A DNA stretch of 64,000 nucleotides from Nostoc sp. MS1 (GTDB lineage: Bacteria; Cyanobacteriota; Cyanobacteriia; Cyanobacteriales; Nostocaceae). The translations under genes were made by a program, and so were the position numbers. Below, piece by piece: positions 26,833 through 35,496 of this stretch; positions within the stretch are counted from its first letter, which is position 1; the number at the start of each line of letters is the position of its first letter. The stretch lies in contig NZ_AP023441.1 in NCBI RefSeq assembly GCF_019976755.1, positions 4,337,501-4,401,500 of the forward strand, read 5' to 3'. A model generated the notes under the pieces. That model saw only the letters and a list, made by a program, of their open reading frames with translations, searched no databases and was not told the origin of the DNA.

Positions 26833-27576
26833 ATGTCAGGTTCAGCACCAAACTCTGCTCCTCTGCTAGAAGTTGAGAACGTCCATGCAGGATACATCAA
26901 GGATGTAGATATCTTGCAAGGTGTCAATTTTCGCGTTGAACCAGGAGAATTAGTTACAGTAATTGGCCCTAACGGTGCTGGTAAATCGACCTTAGCAAAA
27001 ACCATTTTTGGGCTTCTGACACCCCATACAGGCACAATAAATTTTAAAGGGAAGAATATTGCTGGACTCAAATCAAATCAAATTGTCCGGCTGGGAATGT
27101 GCTATGTTCCACAAATTGCCAATGTCTTTCCTTCGTTGAGTGTAGAAGAGAACTTAGAAATGGGGGCATTTATTCGCAATGATAGTGTACAACCATTGAA
27201 AGACAAAATCTTTACGATGTTTCCTAGATTAAGCGATCGCCGCCGTCAACGAGCTGGTACTCTCTCTGGTGGAGAACGCCAAATGTTAGCGATGGGCAAA
27301 GCTTTAATGTTAGAACCCAGTTTACTAGTATTAGATGAACCTTCAGCCGCTTTGTCACCAATTTTGGTAACACAAGTATTTGAACAAATTAAACAAATTA
27401 ACCAAGGTGGAACAGCTATTATCCTCGTCGAACAAAATGCCCGTAAAGCCCTAGAAATGGCAGACCGTGGTTACGTACTAGAATCAGGACGCGATGCCAT
27501 ATCCGGCCCTGGACAAGAGTTGTTAAATGATCCCAAGGTAGCCGAACTGTACTTAGGCGCGGGAAAGGGGCATTGA
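26833..27576 (+). CDS. ABC transporter ATP-binding protein, LivF/NatE type
   Basis: 247 aa from the ATG at 26833, chosen because AAAGGA lies 6-7 bases upstream; a start ten codons earlier lacks a ribosome site. Walker A GPNGAGKST (45-53), the Q-loop in YVPQIANVFPSLSVEENL, signature LSGGERQ, Walker B LLVLDEPSAALSP and the H-loop region VEQNARKALEMADRGYVLESG are all present. The pattern is that of LivF, one of the two ATPases of branched-chain/neutral amino acid importers (NatE in cyanobacteria). No permease, LivG or binding protein is next to it, so it must work with subunits encoded elsewhere. Confidence 0.87.
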   Translation: MSGSAPNSAPLLEVENVHAGYIKDVDILQGVNFRVEPGELVTVIGPNGAGKSTLAKTIFGLLTPHTGTINFKGKNIAGLKSNQIVRLGMCYVPQIANVFPSLSVEENLEMGAFIRNDSVQPLKDKIFTMFPRLSDRRRQRAGTLSGGERQMLAMGKALMLEPSLLVLDEPSAALSPILVTQVFEQIKQINQGGTAIILVEQNARKALEMADRGYVLESGRDAISGPGQELLNDPKVAELYLGAGKGH

Positions 27577-27664
27577 TTAGAGGTGATGAGGGAGATGAAG
27601 GAGAAATACACCCCTAGCCTTTCTCAGACGAGAATATATTGATAACTATGGATTAATAACTAAG

Positions 27665-28036
27665 GTGCAGGTGGCTGGTAATGTTGCTAGTGATATGGCG
27701 ATCGCTAGCTTAGAATATGCTATGTCTGTGCTTGATACAAGGTTAATTGTGGTTCTAGGTCATGAACAATGTGGCGCTGTGGCAGCCAGCGTTAAAAATG
27801 AAGCACTTTCCGGTAAGATGAACTATCTTGTGGAAAAAATTAAACCAGCCTTAGCAAAAGTAGAACCAACAAATAATAATTTTTATCACGCAGCAGTTAT
27901 TGCCAATATTCAATATCAAGCTGAAATACTCCAACAAAAATCAAAAATATTGAGTCAATTAATTGATAAAAGTCAAATAAAAATTGTTAGACATGTCTAC
28001 GATATTGATACAGGAAAAGTAACAACTATTGCTTAA
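27665..28036 (+). pseudogene. N-terminally truncated beta-carbonic anhydrase
   Basis: 123 residues from a GTG match the C-terminal half of a beta-class carbonic anhydrase: VAGNVASDMAIASLEYA, then the zinc ligands His33 and Cys36 in GHEQCGAV and the terminal VYDIDTGKVTTI. The first half is missing, including the CxDxR motif that supplies the other zinc cysteine and the catalytic Asp-Arg dyad, so it cannot be active alone. The intact paralogue lies 450 bases downstream. It is probably a remnant of a deletion or of recombination between paralogues. Confidence 0.8.
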
Positions 28037-28490
28037 TTTATAACCACATATCGCAAGTATGGCTTTTAATTTTTTGTCTTTGTATACATTATTAATATTT
28101 TACTGATGCCTTAATATTATTTGATTATATATTAATTTCTCTGTATATAATATTACGTTAAGTAATATTCAAATAGGGATACTTAGATGGTTGCGAGACT
28201 CTCTTATGCCTTATTTAATTGAGAAATTAATAAATTATTACTGTTTTATAGATATAAATCTTTTGTATCCATAATTTTATTGAATCATACATTTATTCAA
28301 TTGCTAGACATGATTTTGGTATATTCCAGAAAATAACAAAGCTTGATATTACTAGGTTGCAATAATTCGTAACTTTTTTACTTCCCTAAAGGTGGTTTTC
28401 AATTTAATTGTTTATACCTTTAGGTAGAGAATTTATGAGTTTTTCAACAGCGATCTAGTGGAATTGTGTGGTTTAATAGTGAGGTGTATC
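28037..28490. other. AT-rich spacer before the carbonic anhydrase gene
   Basis: No gene. A perfect 9-bp inverted repeat, CCTAAAGGT (28385-28393) with ACCTTTAGG (28416-28424), has a 22-base loop and lies about 70 bases before the start. It could be an operator or a leader hairpin. Confidence 0.45.
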
Positions 28491-29225
28491 ATGAGCCGAA
28501 TTAACGGGTTTGTTGGCAGACGAAATTTTTTGAGATTAGCTGGTGTAGGTAGTGTTGGTATTGGTGCTAGTGCTGTTGGTAGTTTACTTTGGCAAGGAGA
28601 AACAGCTGTTGCTCAAAAACCAACAAATACTACAGAAAAACCTCAACCAGTAAATCCACAAGCAGCTTTGGCTAGGTTACTTGAAGGAAATAAGCGCTTT
28701 GTTGAGGGTAAGCGTCTCAATCCTAACCAATCAAGATTGCGTTTACAAGAAACGGCAGTGGCACAATATCCTTTTGCCGCTATACTTGGTTGTGCAGATT
28801 CTAGAGTACCTGCGGAGATAGTTTTTGACCAAGGATTAGGGGATTTATTTGTTGTTCGGGTTGCAGGTAATGTAGCTAGTCAAACTGCTATAGGTAGTTT
28901 AGAGTTTGCCACAGCTGTATTAGGCGCACAATTAATTGTAGTTGTAGGTCATGCAAGATGTGGTGCAGTAATTGCAGCAACTAAGGGTGATCCTCTTCCG
29001 GGAAGAATTGGTGTTTTTGTGGAAGAAATTAAGCCTGCTGTGGAAAGAGTGAGAAATAAAACTGGCGATTTAGAAGAAAATTCTATTATTGCCAATGTGC
29101 AATATCAGGCGGAAAGATTAGCAGAAAGTTCGACTATTTTAAGAGGTCTAATTAAAGAGGGTAAACTCAGAATTGTTGGCGGTCGTTATGATTTAGCTAG
29201 TGGCAAAGTGACTTTGTTAACTTAA
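28491..29225 (+). CDS. Beta-carbonic anhydrase, Tat-exported
   Basis: 244 aa from the ATG at 28491, which has GAGGTG 7 bases upstream; the frame extends 33 bases further up without a ribosome site. It begins with a twin-arginine signal (GRRNFLRLAG followed by a hydrophobic Gly/Ala stretch to about residue 42, AVAQ cleavage region), so it is expected in the periplasm or thylakoid lumen. The catalytic set is complete: Cys101, Asp103, Arg105 (CADSRV), His154 and Cys157 (GHARCGAV). It interconverts CO2 and bicarbonate. It is comparable to the periplasmic EcaB type of cyanobacteria. Confidence 0.9.
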   Translation: MSRINGFVGRRNFLRLAGVGSVGIGASAVGSLLWQGETAVAQKPTNTTEKPQPVNPQAALARLLEGNKRFVEGKRLNPNQSRLRLQETAVAQYPFAAILGCADSRVPAEIVFDQGLGDLFVVRVAGNVASQTAIGSLEFATAVLGAQLIVVVGHARCGAVIAATKGDPLPGRIGVFVEEIKPAVERVRNKTGDLEENSIIANVQYQAERLAESSTILRGLIKEGKLRIVGGRYDLASGKVTLLT

Positions 29226-29580
29226 GTTTTGATTTACTGTTTTTAGTGGGGAATATTAATAAAGTAAAATCAGCTAGAAGACATTTATTTGGCATCGTGA
29301 AACTAAATAAAAGTCTTGTAGGATAGGCATATTACCCGCTCATATTATGCAAGTTAAATATGCAACAGCTTATTTACTTTATTAAGTATTTTCCTAATAG
29401 ACTTTGATAATAAGAACCGCCGATATACGCCGATGGAAGTTACACAAATTATGGAACTGGTAATTGACTAAATGGTTTGCGTCCCCTCATGTACAAAGAC
29501 CCACCAAGGCGTTAGTGCAGCAAAGCTAAACCTGTGCCTTAGCGAAAAATCCTAATTTTTCATCAGCGTATATCGGCGGT
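29226..29580. other. Spacer with a long inverted repeat
   Basis: No coding signal. Most of the right half is the inverted-repeat element listed at 29415-29581. Confidence 0.5.
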
Positions 29581-29581
29581 T
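29415..29581. mobile_element. Candidate MITE or structured element with 21-bp terminal inverted repeats
   Basis: The left end, 29415-29435 (AACCGCCGATATACGCCGATG), and the reverse complement of the right end, 29561-29581, agree at 20 of 21 positions. The 167-bp unit has no open frame. Its right end runs into the stop codon of the minus-strand PAP2 gene. I could not define a target-site duplication. Confidence 0.5.
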
Positions 29582-30573
29582 TATATCCTCCCACCATCCT
29601 CACCCCATAGCCATCGTTGCTGTTGGGAAGCTCTAAAAATAGAAATACAGACAATTAACCATAACAAACCTGCTGCGTAGCCAATTAGTACGTCAGTAGG
29701 CCAATGTACACCCAGATAAAGTCGACTAAAACCGATCGCCAAAATTAGAGTTACAGTAGAGGCTAGAATTGGTTCGCGCCATTGGGGAAATTCTTTGGCT
29801 AAAGCATAGCCGATATAGCCGTAAACTGCGGTAGAAACCATTGCATGACCGCTAGGAAAACTGTAATGAACCGCATGTACAGTATAATCCCACAATGCGG
29901 GACGCGCTCTAGCAAATATCTCTTTTAACAAGTAATTTAATCCAACTGCACCCACTGTAGCTATACCCAAACTGGCTGCGTCCCGACGGCGATGATTATG
30001 CCACAGTTGCAAACCGAAGCTGGAAGATATTAATAACAAGGGTAGTGGTTCCCCTAAAAACGTGGTGGATTGCATAATCCGATCAAGCAGGGGATTATGG
30101 AGTTGCTGAATCGCTAGTAATATACTTTCATCTAAACCATATCTAAACAAAAGTCCAGCACTAGAGGTCAGGATAGCGGCTGTTGCTAGACAGGGGATCA
30201 ATTTGTCTAATTGTGGTTGATGCTCAGGTTTTGTCGCTGACTGTGCAATTGTGGGGAAATTGACTGAAACCTTTCTGTAATCTAAAACAATATTTTGCAG
30301 CAAAGAGGCGATCGCATCCAAGGTAAACTTGGGATCAAAAATGACCAGCACATTACCCGTTAGTGGATTTGCCGTTGCCTGAGTAATGATATCTAGCTTT
30401 GATAAACGTACTTCCAGATATTTTTTCAGCGCTTCACAACGATAAAGTCCATTTACCTTAAATCTAACTCTACCTTTAACGCCAGTATGTACTGCTCTAA
30501 TGAAAGAGTAGCCTTTGGATAGATGACTAGAACCATCGTTAATTGTTGATTTTGGCGATCGCTGTAATAACAT
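29581..30573 (-). CDS. PAP2 phosphatase fused to an HMA-like domain
   Basis: 330 aa. Residues about 22-95 look like the ferredoxin-fold HMA-type domain seen at the N-terminus of some P-type ATPases (GRVRFKV, ANPLTGNVLVIFDP), but without the CxxC metal site. The rest is a membrane PAP2 acid phosphatase with several helices from about 125 on. The three catalytic motifs are KEIFARARP (217-225), PSGH (240-243) and SRLYLGVHWPTD (283-294). Such enzymes dephosphorylate phosphatidate, undecaprenyl pyrophosphate or similar lipids at the membrane; the substrate is unknown here. The fusion is unusual. Its stop codon touches an inverted-repeat element. Confidence 0.85.
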   Translation of the reverse strand: MLLQRSPKSTINDGSSHLSKGYSFIRAVHTGVKGRVRFKVNGLYRCEALKKYLEVRLSKLDIITQATANPLTGNVLVIFDPKFTLDAIASLLQNIVLDYRKVSVNFPTIAQSATKPEHQPQLDKLIPCLATAAILTSSAGLLFRYGLDESILLAIQQLHNPLLDRIMQSTTFLGEPLPLLLISSSFGLQLWHNHRRRDAASLGIATVGAVGLNYLLKEIFARARPALWDYTVHAVHYSFPSGHAMVSTAVYGYIGYALAKEFPQWREPILASTVTLILAIGFSRLYLGVHWPTDVLIGYAAGLLWLIVCISIFRASQQQRWLWGEDGGRI

Positions 30574-30916
30574 TCCACGAGGAAATAAAATAGGCTTTTA
30601 TCTCCTAATTTTAGCGACAAGTTTTGTAGTAAGCGGCTCTAGTCCTCCAAAAATACTAAAGTCTTGACTACGAACTCGATATACGCAGGAATCCGCTCAG
30701 GGTTGGCTATTTACTTGTAAAAATATTGTTTAGGCTATGGAGTCGCTACGAGTTCTGAAAAACAACTGATATAAGCAAATTATCTATTGTGCCATCTTAG
30801 CTTATAACACTCGCTGCAACTCCATATAATCTCTCAATGAGTGATGAGATATTGAAATTCTTCTACAGTAGAGAAGATGAGAGTCTCACAGAAGCAACCT
30901 GATGCCAAAATTTTGG
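30574..30916. other. Spacer with a dispersed repeat
   Basis: It contains a short inverted pair TTGTAGTAAG.. / ..CTTGACTACGAAC (30621-30675) of the same family as 36701-36905. Nothing else is recognised. Confidence 0.4.
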
Positions 30917-31189
30917 CTAGTTAGCAGAATAATGTTTCTTTACGCCGCCTTTAATTTCCCATATACAAGACATCCCAGACGCAAAAGTAACTAAATCTCT
31001 TTTACCTATTTTTATTGGTTGTCTACTATCAGGCGTAACAATAACATCACCCTCTAAAAAGTAACACGTTTCTTGAGTATCATCAGTCCAAGGAAATTTG
31101 GTGATTTCTTTTTGCCAAATTATCCATTTGCAAACACCTAACTTTTGAAGGATTTCGGGACTAGGTTGATGCTCAATTTTGATTTCGAT
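30917..31189 (-). pseudogene. Cupin domain protein lacking a usable start codon
   Basis: On the minus strand one frame encodes a complete-looking 90-residue cupin (DUF861 type): IEIKIEHQPSPEILQKLGV, WQKEITKFPWTDDTQETCY, FLEGDVIVTPDS, GKRDLVTFASGMSCIWEI, then VKKHYSAN and TAG at 30917-30919. The family normally begins Met-Glu-Ile, but here the codon is ATC (31187-31189). A TGA lies two codons upstream, and no ATG, GTG or TTG occurs in frame before the middle of the domain. Either the start was lost by point mutation or a one-base indel, or a rare ATC/ATT start is used. It follows the Mo-nitro_C gene by 22 bases on the same strand. Confidence 0.7.
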
Positions 31190-31211
31190 GTATCATGTTC
31201 TCGCTTGCCAA

Positions 31212-31568
31212 TTAGCAGTAGGACTGGATATCCTCTCCACATTGATCAACTAAATAACATAAAGCGCGAAAACGTAAACCAATAAATTGCTCATACAAGG
31301 GATTAAGTTTACACATAGGAGGAATATGGGCAATTATGCGACCAAACAATACGATGTCACGCTCGAAAGGACACTGAGCAGGAATTAATTTAGCAATAAA
31401 GTGAGCTACTTTACGATTTTGAATTTCTAGTGCATCAATCCACTGACGTAAAGGTTGCAATAAATCAACTTTACGTTGATGATTTTTTTGTCGATTAACA
31501 ATGGGGTTAATAACAGCAGATAAGACAATATGTTTTTTTTCAGTCTGTAGCACAGTCATAAGATTCAT
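31212..31568 (-). CDS. Mo-dependent nitrogenase C-terminal domain protein
   Basis: 118 aa. It matches the stand-alone Mo-nitro_C family of cyanobacteria: LRQWIDALEIQNRKVAHFI, KLIPAQCPFERDI, IPPMCKLNPLYEQ and LRFRALCYLVDQCGEDI. The domain carries several conserved cysteines (PAQC, MCKL, LCYL, DQCG and the terminal Cys). The name comes from occurrence at nitrogenase C-termini; the stand-alone protein is common in heterocystous species and its role is not established. No nif genes are nearby. It is followed by the cupin remnant on the same strand. Confidence 0.87.
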   Translation of the reverse strand: MNLMTVLQTEKKHIVLSAVINPIVNRQKNHQRKVDLLQPLRQWIDALEIQNRKVAHFIAKLIPAQCPFERDIVLFGRIIAHIPPMCKLNPLYEQFIGLRFRALCYLVDQCGEDIQSYC

Positions 31569-32244
31569 TCTCCTTTGAGCGCATTACACTTGAGCATTTG
31601 GCAATTTACCATACAACTTAAAACCTGAAATTATCGAACTTTGTGAGAATTGACAAACAAGACACAAAATGGTTAATTTATCGGCAATTTGTAGGTAAAT
31701 AAGACTATCTAATTGTTATTTAATCTTACGAGATGAGTTAGAACTGTCCCGTTAAATACAAAATAACAAAGAAAATATAAAAGTGCTATTTCTTTAACTT
31801 ATTGATTGCTGATATTGCAGATAGCAATCACATATATTAAATCTAAATCTCTTGTACCCAAACAATACAGTACCTTAAGAGGCACTTTTACCTAAAAAAT
31901 TCAACTTCGCTGAGGCTATAGCTATATTTCCTAAGAGTTAAACTATACGGACAACTGATTTTAGAATACGCGGTATCAAATAAAATGTTATGTAGGTTAC
32001 ATAAGCTGACATGAATATTATTTAATAAGTTCCCAATTACCCTTTGATAAGGACAATTTAATCTACTATATGCCCAGTCTTCATTAAAGCTTGAATAAAC
32101 TGGCATATTCACACAGGGAAAATGTCCTTTTATATGGTAAAAATATTCAAAAATTCAAAATTAAAAAGGACAAAATGTGTATTCGACAGAGAATGAGCAG
32201 AAATTTAGGCTATGGATTGTAGACCGTTGACTGCTGACTATAAA
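31569..32244. other. Intergenic stretch, no gene supported
   Basis: AT-rich. A 74-codon minus-strand frame at 31888-32112 has a composition unlike real proteins and I do not accept it. Short heptamer-like repeats (GTTGACTGCTGACTATAAACTAATAACC) lie near 32226-32254. Confidence 0.5.
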
Positions 32245-34770
32245 CTAATAACCAATAAGCTTTTTTCCGCCTCCTAAAGCTACTAGCCAGACTGATACTA
32301 CAATCCAATGGATGAAGACGATCGCCCACAAAGAACCAGTCAAACCATAGGCTATTGTACAGCACAAACCTAAAAGTCCGGTTAAGGTGAGAAAGATGGG
32401 ATGAAAAAAGGTGGGAAATCCAGCCCGGTAGAAGGTTTTGGCGTTTAAGGGATGATAGAGGATAAATAAGAGTAATATCAATCCTGCCCATAATGTCCAT
32501 CCATACCAGTTAATTACTTCCAAGGGATGGGGAAGGGGTAATACACGGAAAGCTAGTTCTTCGATTAGGGCGGGTGAGATGATGGTACGGAAGATGATTG
32601 CTAGTTGATAGAAGGGTTTGCTGGGGGTAAAACTCCAAAACAAAAAGCCAGAACGTAAACCTAAAGGTATGGCGATCGCACAATATATTAAAACTGTAAT
32701 GCCCACGATGAGCCAATCACGCTTTTCTGGGATTACCAAGGATGCTAATATGCGGTTTAAGAAAATGGGTATAGGTGCAATGTTAGTGAAGGGGATCGTG
32801 ATATCTCCTAATCCCAGCGTTGGGGCGACGGGGGCGATATCCGGGTTTTCGCCACCTATTTGATTGGTGCGTAAAAACCAGAGTTTAGCACCATGTCTCA
32901 GGAATAAAGAGGCTAGTTCATCATGTGCTTGTCTGGGAACCATTGTCCGCCAACTAGTCAAAGCTGCCCAAAGACTGCGCTCGCGGAAAGGTTTTTTCTC
33001 ATAATCGATCCCCATGAGATAATCTGCATTGCTTTGCCAGTCTGCACGCACGATCCCCAAAGGTGTTAACTGTCGTTTCAAAGACGAACTCAAACTGACT
33101 AACTGTGCAAAGCGTAAAGTCTGGGGATCATCAGGATGATTACTCAACCATTGCTGAATTGCTGGGTTGGAGGCGACTTGCTTAGTGATAATTTGTATGG
33201 CAGTGTAAAGTGCTTGGCTAGCATCTTGAACGCAAGAGGTGGCTGGGGAAACCGTGGCGCTACCAGTACCATCACCTGTGCGATAGCGTGCCATCATGAC
33301 TTTTAACTGTCGCTGAAATTCTGTGATGGGGGAAAGCTTGATCCCGGAAAAATCATAATCTTGAGTCACTGGGGGAAACTTAATCAATACATCAGATATC
33401 GGTCTTGTAGCTGCCCATCCCCATTGTAAGTTGCCCATGAAATCTGCCCAAGTATGTCTGCCAGAAATGATCCCATCGGCGTTATTGGCATAAATTTGTT
33501 GATACTCAATGGCAAATTGTAATTCTTTGGTGATGGGATCACGCACTACTTGGGCTATACCAAACGCGAAATGTCCTGTGATTGTAAAAGCAGCACTACC
33601 TTCAGTCTTTCTCCCACCAATACCGCCAAAGTTATGTAAGACTATGGCGCGTTCGCCTATTTGCCAATTAGATGCAGCGACTTGGGGTTGGCTGGTACTG
33701 GGATCAAGTAAAACAGTCCTGATTGTCCCTTTATCTTGGGGTTTAATTTGCCAATTCTGGTTTCTAATATAAACTAACCCTGCTTGTTCCCCTAAGACCA
33801 CATATTGCGGCTGGAGTTGTAAGAGCGATCGCGGTACTATACTCTGGACAGTAAATATACCTTGAGTATTTTTAGCACCATAAATATACCAACCCGCAAT
33901 TCCGGCTGGTGATTTTTCTATCTGTCTAGGGGTAGAAGGGGGAATATTTCTAGTATCTACGACCTGTTGGGGAATCCTAATGGTTTCCTCTACACCGTCA
34001 AAATTTCCAGAGGCGGGATTATAATGACGCACACGAAAATAATCGCTGGGACAGGGGGGAGTACCTGGACAAGTTGGGGGTACAGGATATTGACGGCTGG
34101 TAGGTTCGGGATTGAGAATTTTGACTAAACCATAAAACCTGCCTGTAACCATTACGGGTTCCTGGACAATTTGTAGGCGTGGCTGACTACCGCTTCCAAC
34201 TAATTGGGCATCATCTAGAGTGACAATCACATCATCATCAGGTCTAGCGCCAGCCAGAGATTGCAAAGGCCCCACTTTTTCACGTCCATCCAGGCGATAC
34301 GGGTGAATAATACCTTGGGATTGACTCTCCCTTGTACCATCAGTAAAGTTGATATTTTGCTGTATCGCTTGCACATAGGACTGTAACTGGGGTTTATTTT
34401 GCCATTCCAAGCGTATAATTTGTCCTACTAGGTTTTGGGCTTCTGGTGGCGCGTGTTGGACTTCCATCCATACCCAATCTGACCCCGGTTGTATCTGCTG
34501 CTGATTTGGGAGTAATAATCTACCTACCCACTTTCCCAAAGGTTGATAAAGATTGGAGTTGAGGGTTTGCTTGATAGGATAAAACCATGATTGATTGAAA
34601 TCTTGCCGTTTGTGAATGGCGTAATTGCTGTCTTTCACAACTGCCGATAGTGATGTTTGATAAAGCAGCAAGATGGCGATCGCACTTAGTACTATTAAGA
34701 CAGCGAAGGCTCCTATTCCTTTTGTATTTTGATACAACCGTTCTTCCTTATACGGTTTTTTATTTCTCAT
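32245..34770 (-). CDS. CPBP-family intramembrane protease with very long N-terminal region
   Basis: 841 aa. A signal-anchor helix (about 17-37) leads into a roughly 600-residue soluble, probably extracytoplasmic part with no domain I recognise. A C-terminal membrane domain (about 670-840) carries the CPBP/Abi glutamate motif EELAFR (737-742), an LYHPLNA segment near 770 that supplies the His/Asn motif, and FIHWIVV close to the end. CPBP proteins are Rce1-like intramembrane proteases or bacteriocin-immunity proteins. Typical members are 200-300 aa, so the long N-terminal part is the notable feature. It is a single gene with no obvious partner. Confidence 0.82.
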   Translation of the reverse strand: MRNKKPYKEERLYQNTKGIGAFAVLIVLSAIAILLLYQTSLSAVVKDSNYAIHKRQDFNQSWFYPIKQTLNSNLYQPLGKWVGRLLLPNQQQIQPGSDWVWMEVQHAPPEAQNLVGQIIRLEWQNKPQLQSYVQAIQQNINFTDGTRESQSQGIIHPYRLDGREKVGPLQSLAGARPDDDVIVTLDDAQLVGSGSQPRLQIVQEPVMVTGRFYGLVKILNPEPTSRQYPVPPTCPGTPPCPSDYFRVRHYNPASGNFDGVEETIRIPQQVVDTRNIPPSTPRQIEKSPAGIAGWYIYGAKNTQGIFTVQSIVPRSLLQLQPQYVVLGEQAGLVYIRNQNWQIKPQDKGTIRTVLLDPSTSQPQVAASNWQIGERAIVLHNFGGIGGRKTEGSAAFTITGHFAFGIAQVVRDPITKELQFAIEYQQIYANNADGIISGRHTWADFMGNLQWGWAATRPISDVLIKFPPVTQDYDFSGIKLSPITEFQRQLKVMMARYRTGDGTGSATVSPATSCVQDASQALYTAIQIITKQVASNPAIQQWLSNHPDDPQTLRFAQLVSLSSSLKRQLTPLGIVRADWQSNADYLMGIDYEKKPFRERSLWAALTSWRTMVPRQAHDELASLFLRHGAKLWFLRTNQIGGENPDIAPVAPTLGLGDITIPFTNIAPIPIFLNRILASLVIPEKRDWLIVGITVLIYCAIAIPLGLRSGFLFWSFTPSKPFYQLAIIFRTIISPALIEELAFRVLPLPHPLEVINWYGWTLWAGLILLLFILYHPLNAKTFYRAGFPTFFHPIFLTLTGLLGLCCTIAYGLTGSLWAIVFIHWIVVSVWLVALGGGKKLIGY

Positions 34771-35496
34771 TGCTGTTAAATCATACCTTTAAGATGACTG
34801 AGGTCAGCTTGATCTGTAAGTGTAAGACTATACTAAAGCTTTGCTGAAAGATATGATACTCAAATTTTTTATATACTTAGTGTCTGCTATCAATATTTAA
34901 GTATTAGTAATGATTTATTTTTTGTATTTGTGAACACGAATAATATTAACTACTGAAAAAACATAAACTTTGGTAATTTATATATCATTTATAATAGTAG
35001 AATTGCATCTCTAATTTTAAGTATATACATATACTTATATATAAAAAATATTTTTAATAACACTTTTAACGAAAATTTCGTACTAGTATTTCCCACATTG
35101 TTACTAGTTATACTAAACACTAAAAAAATATCAATTTCCGATTATTTAGGACTCATCGTTAATTGATGAAAAATACACAGGACGTGCTAGCATCAGCGTA
35201 ACGAGAAGCACCTCAAGCTATTGCTACGCTAACCTACTGCATCATACTGAGATATTTTAGATATAAACTCTGATTCTTATATACTGCTATTAAAAATTTT
35301 TAGACATCCGGGCTACTAGTATAAATAATTGAATAAATTAAAAACTAATTTTTTATTATGATTGTGAAGGTGAATATGTTATGTGGAGAAATAAGTAGTT
35401 GTACAAGTAGAGACAAATTCTGCATTTTTTAATGCGATTTTCCTCAGATACGTTGTTATACAATTCCACAACCATCTAGAAAATTTCGGCAAAATC
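34771..35496. other. Divergent promoter region, no gene seen
   Basis: A very AT-rich 726-base spacer between the protease gene and the MFS gene. Around 35180-35240 there is a GCTAGC/AGCGTAAC...GCTACGCT segment of the GC-rich dispersed-repeat type found in Nostoc intergenic DNA. It should contain both promoters. Confidence 0.4.

Noticed and set aside
31888..32112. 74-codon minus-strand frame in a long spacer
   Set aside because: Cys/Tyr/Ser-rich composition, no ribosome site and AT-rich surroundings; it looks like translated non-coding DNA.
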